Source of the DNA: Symsagittifera roscoffensis
Lineage: Eukaryota > Xenacoelomorpha > Acoela > Convolutidae
NCBI RefSeq assembly: GCF_963678635.1
Contig: NC_087062.1
Coordinates: forward strand, 38,526,518 to 38,590,517
DNA length: 64,000 nt
Reading direction: 5' to 3'
The translations under genes and the position numbers were made by a program. Shown piece after piece: positions 11,247 to 21,734 of the stretch; position 1 is the stretch's first letter, and each line of letters begins with the position of its first letter. The notes under the pieces were generated by a model. That model saw only the letters and a program-made list of their open reading frames with translations, made no database searches and had not been told where the DNA came from.

Positions 11247-12180
11247 AAGAGACGTATAAAAAAGAAAATCTCAGAGAAGCCCAGAGGAAGAGGGCCGTTG
11301 CGAATAACCGAAAAATTTAAATGAAGTCTGCAAACGAATAATTGAGAAGCATTAACTGGCGACAGGACCTATTTCCACGGATGCAACTTTTACAGTATTC
11401 ACGATAGTTTATATCGATCATAAAATGGGACAATTTATTTCATCAATTGTAAAAATATTGAATCTGTCTGGAGAATCAACATTTTGAAAGAAACAATTTG
11501 TTTAAGATGTTTAAAAGGATGCCAAGATGTTTTTCATAGGGCAAAAACTTTCAAAAAAATGCTCAGCGTAAAATCAATTCTTTAATGACTTCACCCAATC
11601 TATGTAATTCTAAAACAGAAAAACTGCCGGTTGTTCAATTTTTCAAGATTTGAATATTTTTTGCCAATTTTAAATTTTAATCGGTATAAAAAATCCTGCA
11701 AAACAAACAAAAAATAAATCACTGATTCTCACTTTTGTTTCGATGCGCTTTTTCTTAAAATGTTTTTTCTGCAGACATATCAACCTGTAGACAATGCTGA
11801 AAAAATTGATGATACCAACGCTCTATCATAACTCAGTCCTCATCATTCAGCCGAAAAATCTTTGCCAATTTTGAGTTCTAGTCAACTTATTGATAACAAA
11901 TTCTGCAAAACACACGTAAAATTCTGCAAAACAAACACAACACGCACACAAATTTATATGCCGGAAAAAGAAGAGGCAGAATTTCTTATTTCACTGGTGA
12001 ATTCCCTGCACCATCTGCAAAACAACGGGCTCAGAACTTAGAATCTTTTTTTGCTGATCCCCATGAGCGGATCCAGGGTTTTTTCGAGCAGGGGTTGATT
12101 TACAATACTTTTCTCCAGCTTTTTTTACTTTTAGGTCGACCAATATGATTTTTTGAACACTCCCAGAATACTATAAAGTT
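11247..12180. other. AT-rich stretch without recognisable gene
   Basis: Only short frames and A/T runs. Two AAATTCTGCAAAACA repeats occur near 11.90-11.94 kb, and no family seen elsewhere in the window was recognised. Confidence 0.4.
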
Positions 12181-12189
12181 ATAAATGTA

Positions 12190-14060
12190 ACTGACATTTT
12201 GTATGGTGATATTATTCGATGTATCCACAAACACTTTATAATCACTGGCAAAGCAAGGGCACTACTATTAGCCAAAATCATATCTGATCTGCTGTTCATC
12301 TATATTTGCTCCACCCATTTTCTCATAGGTGTGTCTGACTTGTTTGTAACTTCAAATTTTTTTAAACCGTTCTGCAGATACTGAACATTCAAGTAGTTTT
12401 TATTTAAATGTACCAGGTAACAAAAGTATTGGGGTATTTAGGTCAGTTTGTATATACAGTTCTTATACAGCATGATGTATGAAAGCTGTATAATGCTTAA
12501 AAGCCAGTCAGAATTCAATCAATCTTATTTAATTTCTTGAAACCTTTTAACAAAAAAAACATGAAGTCCCTACCCGCACTGACAGAAATGGTTTCCGGTC
12601 GATTTAAATTGATTTTAAATCGATTTTAAATCGATCCAAATCGATTAACCATGTACACTTTACGAATTTAAATGGATTTTAAATCGATTTAAATCGATCT
12701 TTTGAAAATTTCAAATCGATTTAAGTGTCTAAAAAATCGAGTCAAATCGATTTCGATGGATTTTCCGACTCACTAAAATCCATCCGAATCTCACTTAAAT
12801 CCATCAGAATCTCACTTAAATCCATTTTAAATTGATTTAAATCGATCTTTTTGAAAACTTTAAATCGATTTAAGTGTCTGAAAAATCGATGTAAATTGAT
12901 TTCGATGGATTTTCCGACACACTAAAATAATTTTTTTTTGCTAACAAGGCGAAAAAAACATACCCATTGAAAAATTGTTGGAAATTTTTATTCTCGATTT
13001 TTAAATGTAAACACTCGTGCCAGAAGTTATAGAATTCAATAAAATTACCAACATAAATCAGTTTCAAGCAAAAGGCAATGAAATTATAGAAAATTGTTGT
13101 AAAACAGATTTTGCAAAATCCTATGTAACAAACAAGAAAAAGGTCAGAATATATTAAAACTTGATCTCGTTAATATGCAATTATATCATAGAAAGATATG
13201 ATAATGAATCAGATTTTGGGCAAAACTTACAAAACGAATCAAGAAAAGGGTCAATATAGATCAGTTTTTGAACTCAAAATATGCAAAAAAATCAAAAAAA
13301 TTTATCGATATTTTGGTCTTTTTATTTGGTCTTTTTTATGCTACAGTACGCTATGGATGTAAAATGAAAAATGATAGGCAATGAATAAATGCAATCAAAT
13401 TTCGAAACTGATAAATTTCAAATAAAAAAAATTGATTTAAATCGATTTAAATCCGTTTTAATCCCCTTAAAATTAAAAACAAAATCAGACTGGAAAAAAT
13501 GCATTTAAATTGATTTAAAATCGATTTGGATCAATTTTTTTTAGCTGGGATTTAATATCAATTTAAATCGATTTTAAATCGATCCAAATCAATCTTCATC
13601 TTTTTTGTTTTATCTTCGTACTGAAATCGATCTAAAATTAATCAACGTACTTTTTTCATAGTAAATCGATCATAATCCATTTTTGTCATTGCGGGTAAAC
13701 TTCCGATATGTTCACAGCAACTTGCATTTTAGTCAAAAAACGTCACATAGCTGCTCTAGTTTTCTTGATGAACAAGAATATTGCTAGCGATATCTAAAGT
13801 TTTTCCCCTAAGAAGGTTTTTTCTTGTAAGAGCCCAGTCATGAAGGTTGTGACAACTTCTGCAGCTGGCTGTTTGTAATCAAACTTTTGAAAAAGCTGGG
13901 AACACATATGATCGGGGTGGTTTTTTGAACCAAACCAATTTCCAAAAGAATATTTGATCACTTGTTTGTCCAAAGCTTAGATTTTCCTGTTACCCGCCGA
14001 GCAGGAGTGAAATGAGACGAGACAAATTGAGTTGAGCTATTTTAACGTTACGTAAGTGTA
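12190..14060. repeat. R5 old dispersed repeat, copy 1 (interrupted)
   Basis: The flanks of the TIR element at 12573-13695 resemble 22.4-23.2 kb. Shared landmarks are a TTTCTCATAGGTGTGTCTGA block, a GTGACAACTTCTGCAGCTGG block, a CCAAAAGAATATTTGATCAC block and a CCGCCGAGC block. Similarity is patchy, with small indels throughout. No coding capacity is apparent. The last part grades into the region just before the LTR remnant at 14.2 kb. Confidence 0.45.
12571..13697. mobile_element. TIR element T1, copy 1, with TA target duplication
   Basis: The left end reads CCCGCACTGACAGAAATGG and the right end is its inverse (CATTTTTGTCATTGCGGG). TA dinucleotides flank both ends (12571-12572, 13696-13697), as for Tc1/mariner-like DNA transposons and their MITE derivatives. 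The interior has no transposase. It is largely built from repeats around AAATCGATTT, concentrated at 12600-12930 and 13430-13690. Between these, at about 12930-13430, is unrelated AT-rich DNA. It is non-autonomous. Confidence 0.7.
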
Positions 14061-14068
14061 ATACTAAG

Positions 14069-14080
14069 GGGGGGGGGGGT
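14069..14080. repeat. Poly-G tract (about 12 G)
   Basis: A run of G in otherwise AT-rich DNA. Similar G or C tracts occur at 28982, 35121 and 44405. Confidence 0.8.
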
Positions 14081-14189
14081 CGTCGGTTCTCTGAAAAAAA
14101 TCAAAAGTTTTATTGTTTTTGAGCGAGTAAAATTATTCTCACCAAAGGCAAGTTTTGGCAGGTTAAATGATAATTGGAGAAACAGATTT

Positions 14190-14287
14190 GTAGAGGTATT
14201 TTTATTGAAGGTACGTTTATGTATAAGATATCCTAAAGAGAACTTAAAAAGAACAAAACCATATGTTACTCACTATACTTCACCACA
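14190..14287 (-). repeat. 3' LTR remnant of gypsy-2 with adjacent polypurine tract
   Basis: The - strand starts TGTGGTGAAGTATA, then GAGTAACATATGG, and later CCTCTACAAATCTG. It matches 20712-20505 in the same orientation. Directly upstream on the - strand is GCAGGGGAAG, a plausible polypurine tract next to the LTR TG. The remnant is about 100 bases, shorter than the 5' partner. Confidence 0.55.
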
Positions 14288-14449
14288 CTTCCCCTGCAGC
14301 AATTCAGATTGTATATTAATTCATTTTACTGCTCTAACAAAAATATACATAGTTTAAGCTATATCAAGAGCTAAGCAATAATCTCCAAACCCTTTTTTCC
14401 CTCTTTTGTGGTAATTTTTCGCAGGTTGCCTATAGGCTTTCTAGTTCTT

Positions 14450-16260
14450 CCAAAATCTGACGGTGATCTTCCTCCGTCATGCTGATTGCTGATGACTCGT
14501 CAGCAATATCCAGGTCATCCGTTGCATCGGACCACTGGAGTCTCCGCTTATGTTCGCAAGGTCAGCGGTTCTGTAAACGACTGCCAATGTCCCTTCGTTA
14601 TCTATGGATTGTCCTTTCTTTGGTGAATCAATAACCGAACCGTCCAGCCCTTCTGTTCTAGCAGTTGGCTGCTTCGCATCCGACGAGGAGCTGACCGCCA
14701 ATACTGCCGGTGTGTTAGCGCTTGATTTGACTGATACGGGTGTCAGAGGATTTTCTCCAGTCTCAATAGCAACCCCTGCTTTTATCTCAGAAGTTATTGG
14801 ACAAGTACCAAACTTGACGCGCCGAGCACCCTAAGTTGGACTATTGCTATCTTCCCCCGCCAGTACACGCGATAATTTTTCTTACCCGCTGCATCAATGG
14901 CTACTCGAGCACGCTGAATTTCGGCCTGCGCCACAGCGACCAGTTTACCAAACCCAGGGCTATTTCTGCTGTTTCTAATAGGTGCCTCGAGACCTTGATG
15001 GGTGGACTGCGCAAGAAATCCATCAATGGTATATCCTTGCGCTTCCGCGACGAGCAGAAGGCCTTTAGAATGCTTGTTGATGCGGCGTAGCATGTGCAGT
15101 ACGTCAACAAAATGTCCTGCTACAGCATTATCAAATCCGCTAATGTCGTCCTGTACGTAGTCTGCCCCCATGAAAAACGACACATTTCTCGGTCAAAGTA
15201 CGTGTCTTCGGTGTTACCTTTCTTGGGGCTCGGGATCTTCTTCAGTAAACCCCCTTCCTTCTGTATTTGTCCCTGGTCTCGACGGTTGGTTGTCTTGATA
15301 GTGGATCGCTGGGTCCTCGGTTTGTCGCTAGTTTCTTCTTCATCTGAATTGTCATTCGCCTGTACTACGATTACTGTCGCGGCCTCTGAGGAAATAACGC
15401 TGGTGAAGAACCGTTCTCCAATAACTCGGGGAGTTAACGATCACGAAGCGGCCGGGTTTTGTGCCTCACTACTGCTCTCGGCGTTTAAACCTGCGGGCTA
15501 CTAGATTCTCCCGGATCCGTCGGCGCGACTTTTGGCGTAGACGTAAAGCATTCCAATTTCATTGGTTCCGGCGTTGCGGCTTGTTCGGACCGTTTGTGGA
15601 AACTTATTGATCCCTCCTGAACTTCCATTCTTGAGGGCTTTTATGCTGTTTTGCATGTTTTCTCCGCCTCCTCCGTTGAAGAAATAACGATAGGACTGCT
15701 TTGCTCCTTTACTCTTGCGCTGAAAACTATTCTAATTCCACGGTTTTCTTCGGAGCTCAAGTACGGGACAACGCCCTCAGTTTTTGCTGACTGTGCAAAT
15801 TTCTGATGCGAAAATGATATTGGACAACTAGGCGCAGAGCTAGCATTTAAGTCCAAGTTACCTACTGGGCTTTCTATTGTCCTAAGCCTATCCGACGAGT
15901 TGTCAATAACAGTTGGGTTGTCCCCTGATCCAGATTTTTTGACCCCCTTAATTTATCCTTGACTCAAGGGTTGGAGCATCTTGGGGAGTCGTTTTAGAAT
16001 CCAACAGCGAGGCCCTTTTTCTCGGATCCTTGAGGTTACTCGCTGGTCAGTTGTTCGAGTCGGTCGACTGTGTGACGAGCGTTTTCGGAGCCGTCGGTGT
16101 TATCGAAATATTAGATTTATGAATCAACTTCTCCGAATCCAACGTGATTGTATCATCAGTCTCTCGCACAACTTTTTCCGACAAAGGTTCAAATTAAAGT
16201 TACGATTTTAACCGATCTTGGTTTTTTTTTCGAAAGAGCTTTTTACTTTTTTTCTGGGCA
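14450..16260 (-). pseudogene. Post-Pol region of gypsy-2, function unknown
   Basis: This lies 3' of the integrase tail. The clearest frame is 15183-14794 (129 residues), which includes an alanine-rich KLVAVAQAEIQRARVAIDAA segment that could form a helix, and a NYRVYWRGKI stretch. Opposite-strand frames also run long here because the base composition is more balanced. I do not recognise a family; it could be the Pol C-terminus, an env-position ORF or an accessory ORF. Stops separate the fragments. Confidence 0.4.
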
Positions 16261-16261
16261 C

Positions 16262-17320
16262 TTAAGATACGTGCTTTGCTTGGGGTTTCCTGACTGGGCC
16301 CTGCGTCCTGGTTGGGCCCTGTAATGGATGTTCAATCCGGTAGAATGTACCAGTCGTTGTAGTATCGTCGGGTAAAGTGTAATTTTGCTTCAACTGAGCC
16401 GGGAACACCTTCTTGTTTTCATGCAAGAAACATAACACCGTTTTCCAGGACAAGTTTTTGACAGACGCCGTTTTAGCAACCATGTGCCGACAAAAATGCG
16501 CTTCAAACGTTGAGCAACCCATTGACTGATGGGTCGTTGTGCGAATACTATATAAAATTTCATTGAATTTTTTTGAGATTCGGCTTTGGCGTTTGGAAAG
16601 AATACGCCATAACGTGTTATCTGATAGTTCTGATACATCGTTCGACAAGACTGGTTGCCCGGTGTTTACTTACAGGGGCAAACAGCAATCGAATGTTATT
16701 GTTCGCGCAGAAATCCCGATCAGACTTGCAAAAGAAGCCCGATCCTTGGTCAGTCCGGATGATCCGCGGTATGGCGTGTAGCGCAACATAGTTTTCTAAG
16801 AAGTGCTTAATGACCCCGCAGTTGTTTGGGTAGTAACTTGAAGTGACGAAACTTAGCGAATCGAGGCACACAGATGAGGATGTACTTATTAGCCCTCCAA
16901 ACCGCCGTTAACGGCCCTAAGAAGTCTAACTGAATCTCCTGATCCGGTTCCTCTAGCACGTGTAGAGTTGTACCATTTCCTCGGGAATAACTGATTTGAG
17001 CGTTTTACCGGGTTTTATGCATTCTCGACAGTTTGACGCCGTCAACTGTATTTGGTGATTCTTTTGGGGCCACCAAATGTAATTATTAGCTATGTCTCGC
17101 ATCTTCTACATGCCCGAATGACCTTCGTAAAGGCTCAACATCATTGGAGCCCGCCACTGGGTAGCCGGGAACATTTTCAGTGAAATTAAAAAACTTTCAG
17201 CCAATGACTGTTTTAACGAATTCGTCCCGTGGACAGTGATAAATGGCAATTCACAAATCTCCTCCCTATCATTAGCCCTAACAACTGAATTCGTTCTTAA
17301 TGGATTTATTAACAATCAGT
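16262..17320 (-). pseudogene. Integrase of gypsy-2
   Basis: From the N-terminal side: MMLSLYEGHSGM (about 17.11 kb) then MRDIANNYIWWPQKN and CRECIKPGKTLK give the H2C2 zinc domain. EIQLDFLGPLTAVWRANKYI gives the first catalytic Asp. Frame 16871-16617 holds LHAIPRIIRTDQGSGFF (second Asp) and HRATSLVERCIRTIR (third acidic residue, Glu). A tail frame, 16648-16262, includes IRTTTHQSMGCSTFEAHF. Several frameshifts and stops interrupt it. All three acidic positions are still visible. Confidence 0.85.
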
Positions 17321-17599
17321 TTTGCAATACTCTGTGCGCTTGTGGCCAGCAGTACAAACATAAACATATAACAGTTTTGAAACGCGCTGATTAGTTTCTG
17401 TGCTGCGGTTTCCTTACGACCACGTAATTCTCGTTCCGATTTTGTATATTCGATAAAGCCGATTAGTTGGAACATTTGCCGCCTTGTTTAGTTAAAGTAG
17501 CCTACTATTTGCATTACTTTGTGCTACGACGAAAGTGTTATCCAATTCGGCGCTAATCCTACGTGATGGCGAGACAAATAATCCATTAAACCCATATTC

Positions 17600-18255
17600 T
17601 TGCCCGGGATAAGTTCGATTTCGTAATAAAACGGTAACAGTCGGTCTACTCACCGTACTATTTGAGATGCTTTAGTAATTTTTTCTTCGGATAAACACGA
17701 GAGCAATGCTTTATGATCCGTTCAATCTTGAATGGGGCGCAAAACAATTTATTTTGGAAATGAGTCACAGCTCAAACAACAGCCAAAGTTCTAAACCGTT
17801 AATACCGTTTTTTAGTTCGGCCTAAATAAGGAACCTGGAGGTGTACGAAAGCGGTTTTCATTAATCGGAATGTAGCTGTTCCAACGCTGTCCCTAGGATC
17901 TGTTTGGAAGCATCACAATTCACCTTAGTCGAGTTATGCACGTCGAAATGATGATTTTGGTCAAATTGGCTGACAATAACCTTGAATTGCTGAAGGGCTT
18001 TTTTATGGGAGTCGTAACGAGAAAGTTTTTTCATAAGACGCCGAACGGCTCCGTCTTAGCGGCAAGGTTTGGTATAAATCTGATAAACTGATTAATAGAC
18101 CCGATTAATGACCGACTAGTAGTGAAGTTTTCTGAATGTTTCAATTTTACAATAGACGCGACCTTTCGTTCGATGGGTACCGTAACTTTAGCGGACAAGC
18201 GAAATCCTAGTCACTCGATTTCTCTAACAAAGAAAATACATTTACTCTAATTAAC
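17600..18255 (-). pseudogene. RT thumb and RNase H of gypsy-2
   Basis: GSINQFIRFIPNLAAKTEPF marks the end of RT. It is followed, after shifts, by an AF-type lysine-rich helix and VNCDAS (RNase H start). Then come a VWAVTHFQNKLF-like strand and, further down, LLPFYYEIELIPGKNMGLMD with YLSRHH, the C-terminal signature of gypsy RNase H. Multiple stops. The order relative to RT and integrase is canonical. Confidence 0.75.
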
Positions 18256-19110
18256 TGCGGCACTTTTGGAGTCGAGAAATTCCAGCGGCCGCGTGACTTC
18301 ATTCTAATGGCGTTCTAAGGAACTTCTGGTTGCAAGTAAAAAATGTCATCCAAGTACACATGCAATGCACTCACCCATAAAATTCCGAGCAAAGCTTCAA
18401 TTATCCGTTGAAACTACTTGGGCATATCCCAACCCTTAAAACCCCGTTTTAAACCGATATTGATCCTGTTATTGTTCCTCCCACGATGCTAAACTTACAT
18501 TGCCGGCTAGTAGCTTCACTAAGCTTCTTTTGAGAAAACGCGTACTTTAAATCGATGTTTAAAAACCAAATTGGATCTTCGGTACTACCGCTAATAGCTC
18601 AGGCAACATTGTCTACCAGTTCATTCCAATTGGGCATTTCGTAACAATTGCGGTAAATTTGTTTAAAAGTTAATGTGAGTTTCACTCACCCATCGTGTTG
18701 AGCGGATAAGAACGTCGGCGAAAGAAAGCAATCTTCCGTACGTTTGCCCAATTTTACGATATCACGGTCATCTAGTTGACTACCGATGGTTTCTTCCACC
18801 TTAGATAGTATGTGAATTGGGACCCGTTTACCTTCAACCTGAATGGGGCACAGCGAATCATGGAAATGTGTACAAACTTCGCAGTTCGTGGGCATCTCTT
18901 TGTGTTTGTATCAATCCCTAACCGAAGCAAAATAATCTTTACAAAATTAGGTTGTATATTCGAAAACTGCTTGCTCAAACAGTCGCCCTGCATTTCTACC
19001 TTGTTGACTGAGTCAGAGATTGATTTATGTCGGACTTCGATGCACAAACGGGGTAATGCATTGTCGCCAATGATATCTCGTTGAACACCCTCGGTGATGA
19101 AGAGTTCCAC
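18256..19110 (-). pseudogene. Protease end and RT palm of gypsy-2
   Basis: Frame 19110-18772 begins with an FITEGVQRDIIGDNALPRL segment, resembling the retropepsin C-terminal I-L/I-G-D-x-L-P-x-L pattern. Frame 18895-18686 holds VPIHILSKVEETIGSQLDD and EDCFLSPTFLSAQHDG, the N-terminal RT block. Further down, NIDLKYAFSQ (first catalytic Asp of RT) and CKFSIVGG are readable. The YxDD-type box was not found intact. Confidence 0.7.
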
Positions 19111-19479
19111 ATTTTCCGCTAAACATCCCTCTAAACATTTATAATAATTGTGACCTCTGTTGCACTGTAAAATGCATTCCTCAAGTGGCTTGGTACAAAA
19201 CGTTTTTTCAGAAACCTGTCTTGGATCTGGAGTTTGTGCAGTTTCGATTGTGAGCTAAAGGACACCGTATTAGCACAAACATTTTGAAACTCAGTACACC
19301 AACAGTTTTATGCAAGTTGCAGGTCTATCAGCTTACGATTCTCACAGCCATATTTATCCCAAACGGTACGTATTGAAAACACCTCGAACTCTTCCTCGTT
19401 CTTCTCTGTGTCCCACTTCTGTATTACATTCATTTCTTATTGCGTAAATTCTGAATCATCATCTTGATTAATTGACGCT

Positions 19480-19630
19480 TTTTAAGAATGTTTAGCAGAG
19501 TGTCCACGTCCTTTATATTTGTTACAAATGATGTTTCTAGCAGCGCAGTGTTCTCTATGGTTTGTATTCAACCAGTTCATACAATTATGACGTTTATCAT
19601 GTCGATGGCCCTTGACATCGTTCACGAGTT
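19480..19630 (-). pseudogene. Gag nucleocapsid of gypsy-2, double zinc knuckle
   Basis: The - strand reads NCMNWLNTNHREHCAAR and IICNKYKGRGHSAKHS. These are two CCHC boxes in tandem, each with a lost cysteine (second position to W or Y, last to S). The spacing C-x2-x-x6-H-x2-C is typical of gypsy elements with paired knuckles. The zinc-binding residues are damaged, so it is a pseudogene. Confidence 0.6.
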
Positions 19631-19994
19631 CTCGCTTCAGATACACTGACTGTTGAATCCCCCGGTAGTCAATCGCCCCGGGGTGAATTTATTACTTCAA
19701 AATTTTGGAAGGCCGCCGCTGACTCTCTTTTACATCATTTCGCCTCTCTATTTTTCTCACCACTGCGTATTGTATTGCGTCCGACGGGAGCAAGGTCTCC
19801 ATACAATTTGCTTGCGAATCTCTTCGTTTCTCATTTTTAAGATAAATACGTCCCAGACAATTGATTTTTCGTTTGGGTCAAAATCAAACCCCAGTGATAA
19901 ATCACTCATTGCACCATAAAACTGTTCCTTTCTCTCGTTATCCCACTACTTGCGTCCGAACAAAATAAAGTGACGGTTCGTCACGTTTACCTCC

Positions 19995-20285
19995 TTAATG
20001 AATACCTCTGTAGCCAACTTTCACAACTCTTGATGCGAGGATATTTCTAAAAAAAAAACCTTTGGACATTTTTCCGAACGATAGGAATAATTTTGACATC
20101 AGTCGTTTTTCCGCTTCGGCTCTAGTGCTACCCTTGAATAAACGCGTCTCTTCCTCTGGCCGACGGGTTTCCTTGTTCTGCCATGCTTGTAGAGCGCGTT
20201 CGTTACGTTCTTTTCTATCAGCTCTCACTTGAACTTCTTCCGTTCCCTGTGGTTCTTCCAAAGTCGGGTAATAATTTGGCGGCAA
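19995..20285 (-). pseudogene. Likely Gag N-terminal fragment of gypsy-2
   Basis: A 96-residue frame rich in Glu, Lys and Arg in its first 60 residues (for example RADRKERNERALQAWQNKET), likely helical. It sits between the 5' LTR remnant and the zinc-knuckle region, where Gag should start. No domain is recognised; the assignment is by position. Confidence 0.35.
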
Positions 20286-20504
20286 CGTATTTTCGGCAAA
20301 TATGTCTTCAATGTCGATGAAAGAAGGGTATGCGATTTACTGTAGAAATCATTAGAACAGCTAAAATTGAATAAAAACGCCAACTGGTCGAAAACGACAA
20401 CTGGCAATAGCTTTAAAACTCAACAACTACAGCAGGAGAAAGCCGAAAAGTTTATTCAATTTCAGTTATGATTGGCGATAGCTCGATTCCGTGTGTAACT
20501 GCGC

Positions 20505-20712
20505 CATATAGAGGTATACTTCTTGAAGTTACGTTTAAGTCTAAGTTTTCGTGAAAAGAGCTTAAAAGGAACAACTCAAATTCTCTATCAACACTAGCGC
20601 CAATGGTAACAAGCATAGTCAGCAACTCTATACGGTTGACCTTGATACCATATCAATACAATATAATGCATAATACGTAATAATCATATGTTACTCAATA
20701 TACTTCACCACA
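20505..20712 (-). repeat. 5' LTR remnant of gypsy-2
   Basis: Matches the 14.2 kb remnant. Shared blocks, given on the + strand, are ATAGAGGTAT, GAAGTTACGTTTA, AGAACTTAAAA-like, CATATGTTACTCA and ATACTTCACCACA. It contains about 100 bases absent from the other copy. The - strand start TGTGGTGAAGTA gives the LTR TG. Confidence 0.5.
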
Positions 20713-21165
20713 AGATTCTCAATTGATACGAAAAAATATGTCGAGGTTTTCGAAATTTTATAACCAACATCTTTCAGCTAAAGACGCCAAATTTTTCACC
20801 TGAATACACCATAATCGCTGGTCAAGGAATTCTGATACTAACAGAGGTTTTGAATAATGTAGTGCATACACAGACTTTGTTTTCAATTATTACATTTTGA
20901 ATCCAATTTGAATCTGGATGCTCCAATTCATCTCTGGATGTCTTCTATGCTTTTTTCCATTGAACCCGGGTTGACCTCAATAAACCGAAAATGCTAATCA
21001 TACAATTTCATACACTTAGTCTATGAAAAAATGCTAGTCATACAAATTTCATTCATTTTTGCAAAATGAGTTTAATCGAATTTCAAAGGTATTTTATAGT
21101 TGTTTTGGTATCGAAATTGGTATCTCTTCATTAAAAAAAAGAAAAAAAATGGTATGAAAAAAATG

Positions 21166-21205
21166 CTAACCATACAATTTCCATATATGGAAATTGTATG
21201 ATTAG
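21166..21205. repeat. 40-bp near-perfect palindrome
   Basis: CTAACCATACAATTTCCATA is followed by its inverse with one mismatch (CTAAC against GATTAG arms). It is the same core as the palindrome 180 bp downstream. Confidence 0.85.
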
Positions 21206-21347
21206 ATTTTTTTTTTGAAAATTTTTTTTGTGAAAAAAAAGCTTTGAACAATCAATTCAACTGCTGGCAAAATATTTTAAGCCTTTTTGGGCTGCTACGA
21301 CTGAAAACTTTGACTTTTTTTTATTTTTGTTTTCTGAAAAAAAACCA

Positions 21348-21387
21348 CTAGTCATACAATTTCCATATATGGAAATTGTATGACTAG
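21348..21387. repeat. 40-bp perfect palindrome
   Basis: CTAGTCATACAATTTCCATA is followed immediately by its exact reverse complement, with no spacer. It can form a cruciform, or a 20-bp hairpin if transcribed. Confidence 0.9.
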
Positions 21388-21500
21388 CATTTTTTTGATG
21401 GCGACGACAAAAATTTTTTAAAGTATTTTTGAAATTGCCCCCAAAAACTTTTTGTGCTTTTTATTCCAACCGCAAATTGATAACGTAGTCCTGGATATAC

Positions 21501-21734
21501 TAATATTGGATTTAGTATTGGTACATATATTTTTGATATTAATTTAATTTTAAATTCTACAAAATAACTTATTTGTCAATCTTATTTTTACCTTAGAAAT
21601 AATAAAACTTAAGTTGTTCGGAAGCCAGCTTGTATTCATAGAATCAGATATTTGTTTATTTAATGCCTTATTTTTGATATTGATAGTGTGACGCTAACTA
21701 TTTACGTGGCGAATTATTTTGCACAGCAAAAATG
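21501..21734. other. AT-rich spacer
   Basis: Nothing recognised. Confidence 0.4.

Larger units (their letters stand above)
14190..20712 (-). mobile_element. Decayed Ty3/gypsy-type LTR retrotransposon (gypsy-2)
   Basis: Read on the - strand it runs: 5' LTR remnant (20.7-20.5 kb), Gag with zinc knuckles (19.6 kb), RT (18.9-18.3 kb), RNase H (18.25-17.6 kb), integrase (17.3-16.3 kb), an unidentified post-Pol region (15.9-14.45 kb), a polypurine stretch and a 3' LTR remnant. Every domain is broken by stops or frameshifts. The two LTR remnants differ greatly, so the insertion is old. It is a different lineage copy from gypsy-1, in the opposite orientation. Confidence 0.8.
20965..21500. repeat. 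R3 palindrome-rich repeat, copy 1
   Basis: The left end CCCGGGTTGACCTC resembles the terminal inverted repeat of copy 3 (33.9-34.8 kb). The interior contains several inverted units built from a CATACAATTTCCATAT-like core. It has two near-perfect 40-bp palindromes and many A/T runs but no coding capacity. The right boundary is uncertain. Confidence 0.5.

Noticed and set aside
12573..13695. ATCGAT-type repeats as a CRISPR-like or satellite array
   Set aside because: No regular repeat-spacer spacing; units vary and overlap, and TIRs with TA flanks explain the block as a transposon interior.
14604..15504. Long + strand frames over the post-Pol part of gypsy-2
   Set aside because: Opposite to the element's orientation; the balanced base composition of the relic leaves both strands open, and no domain is seen.
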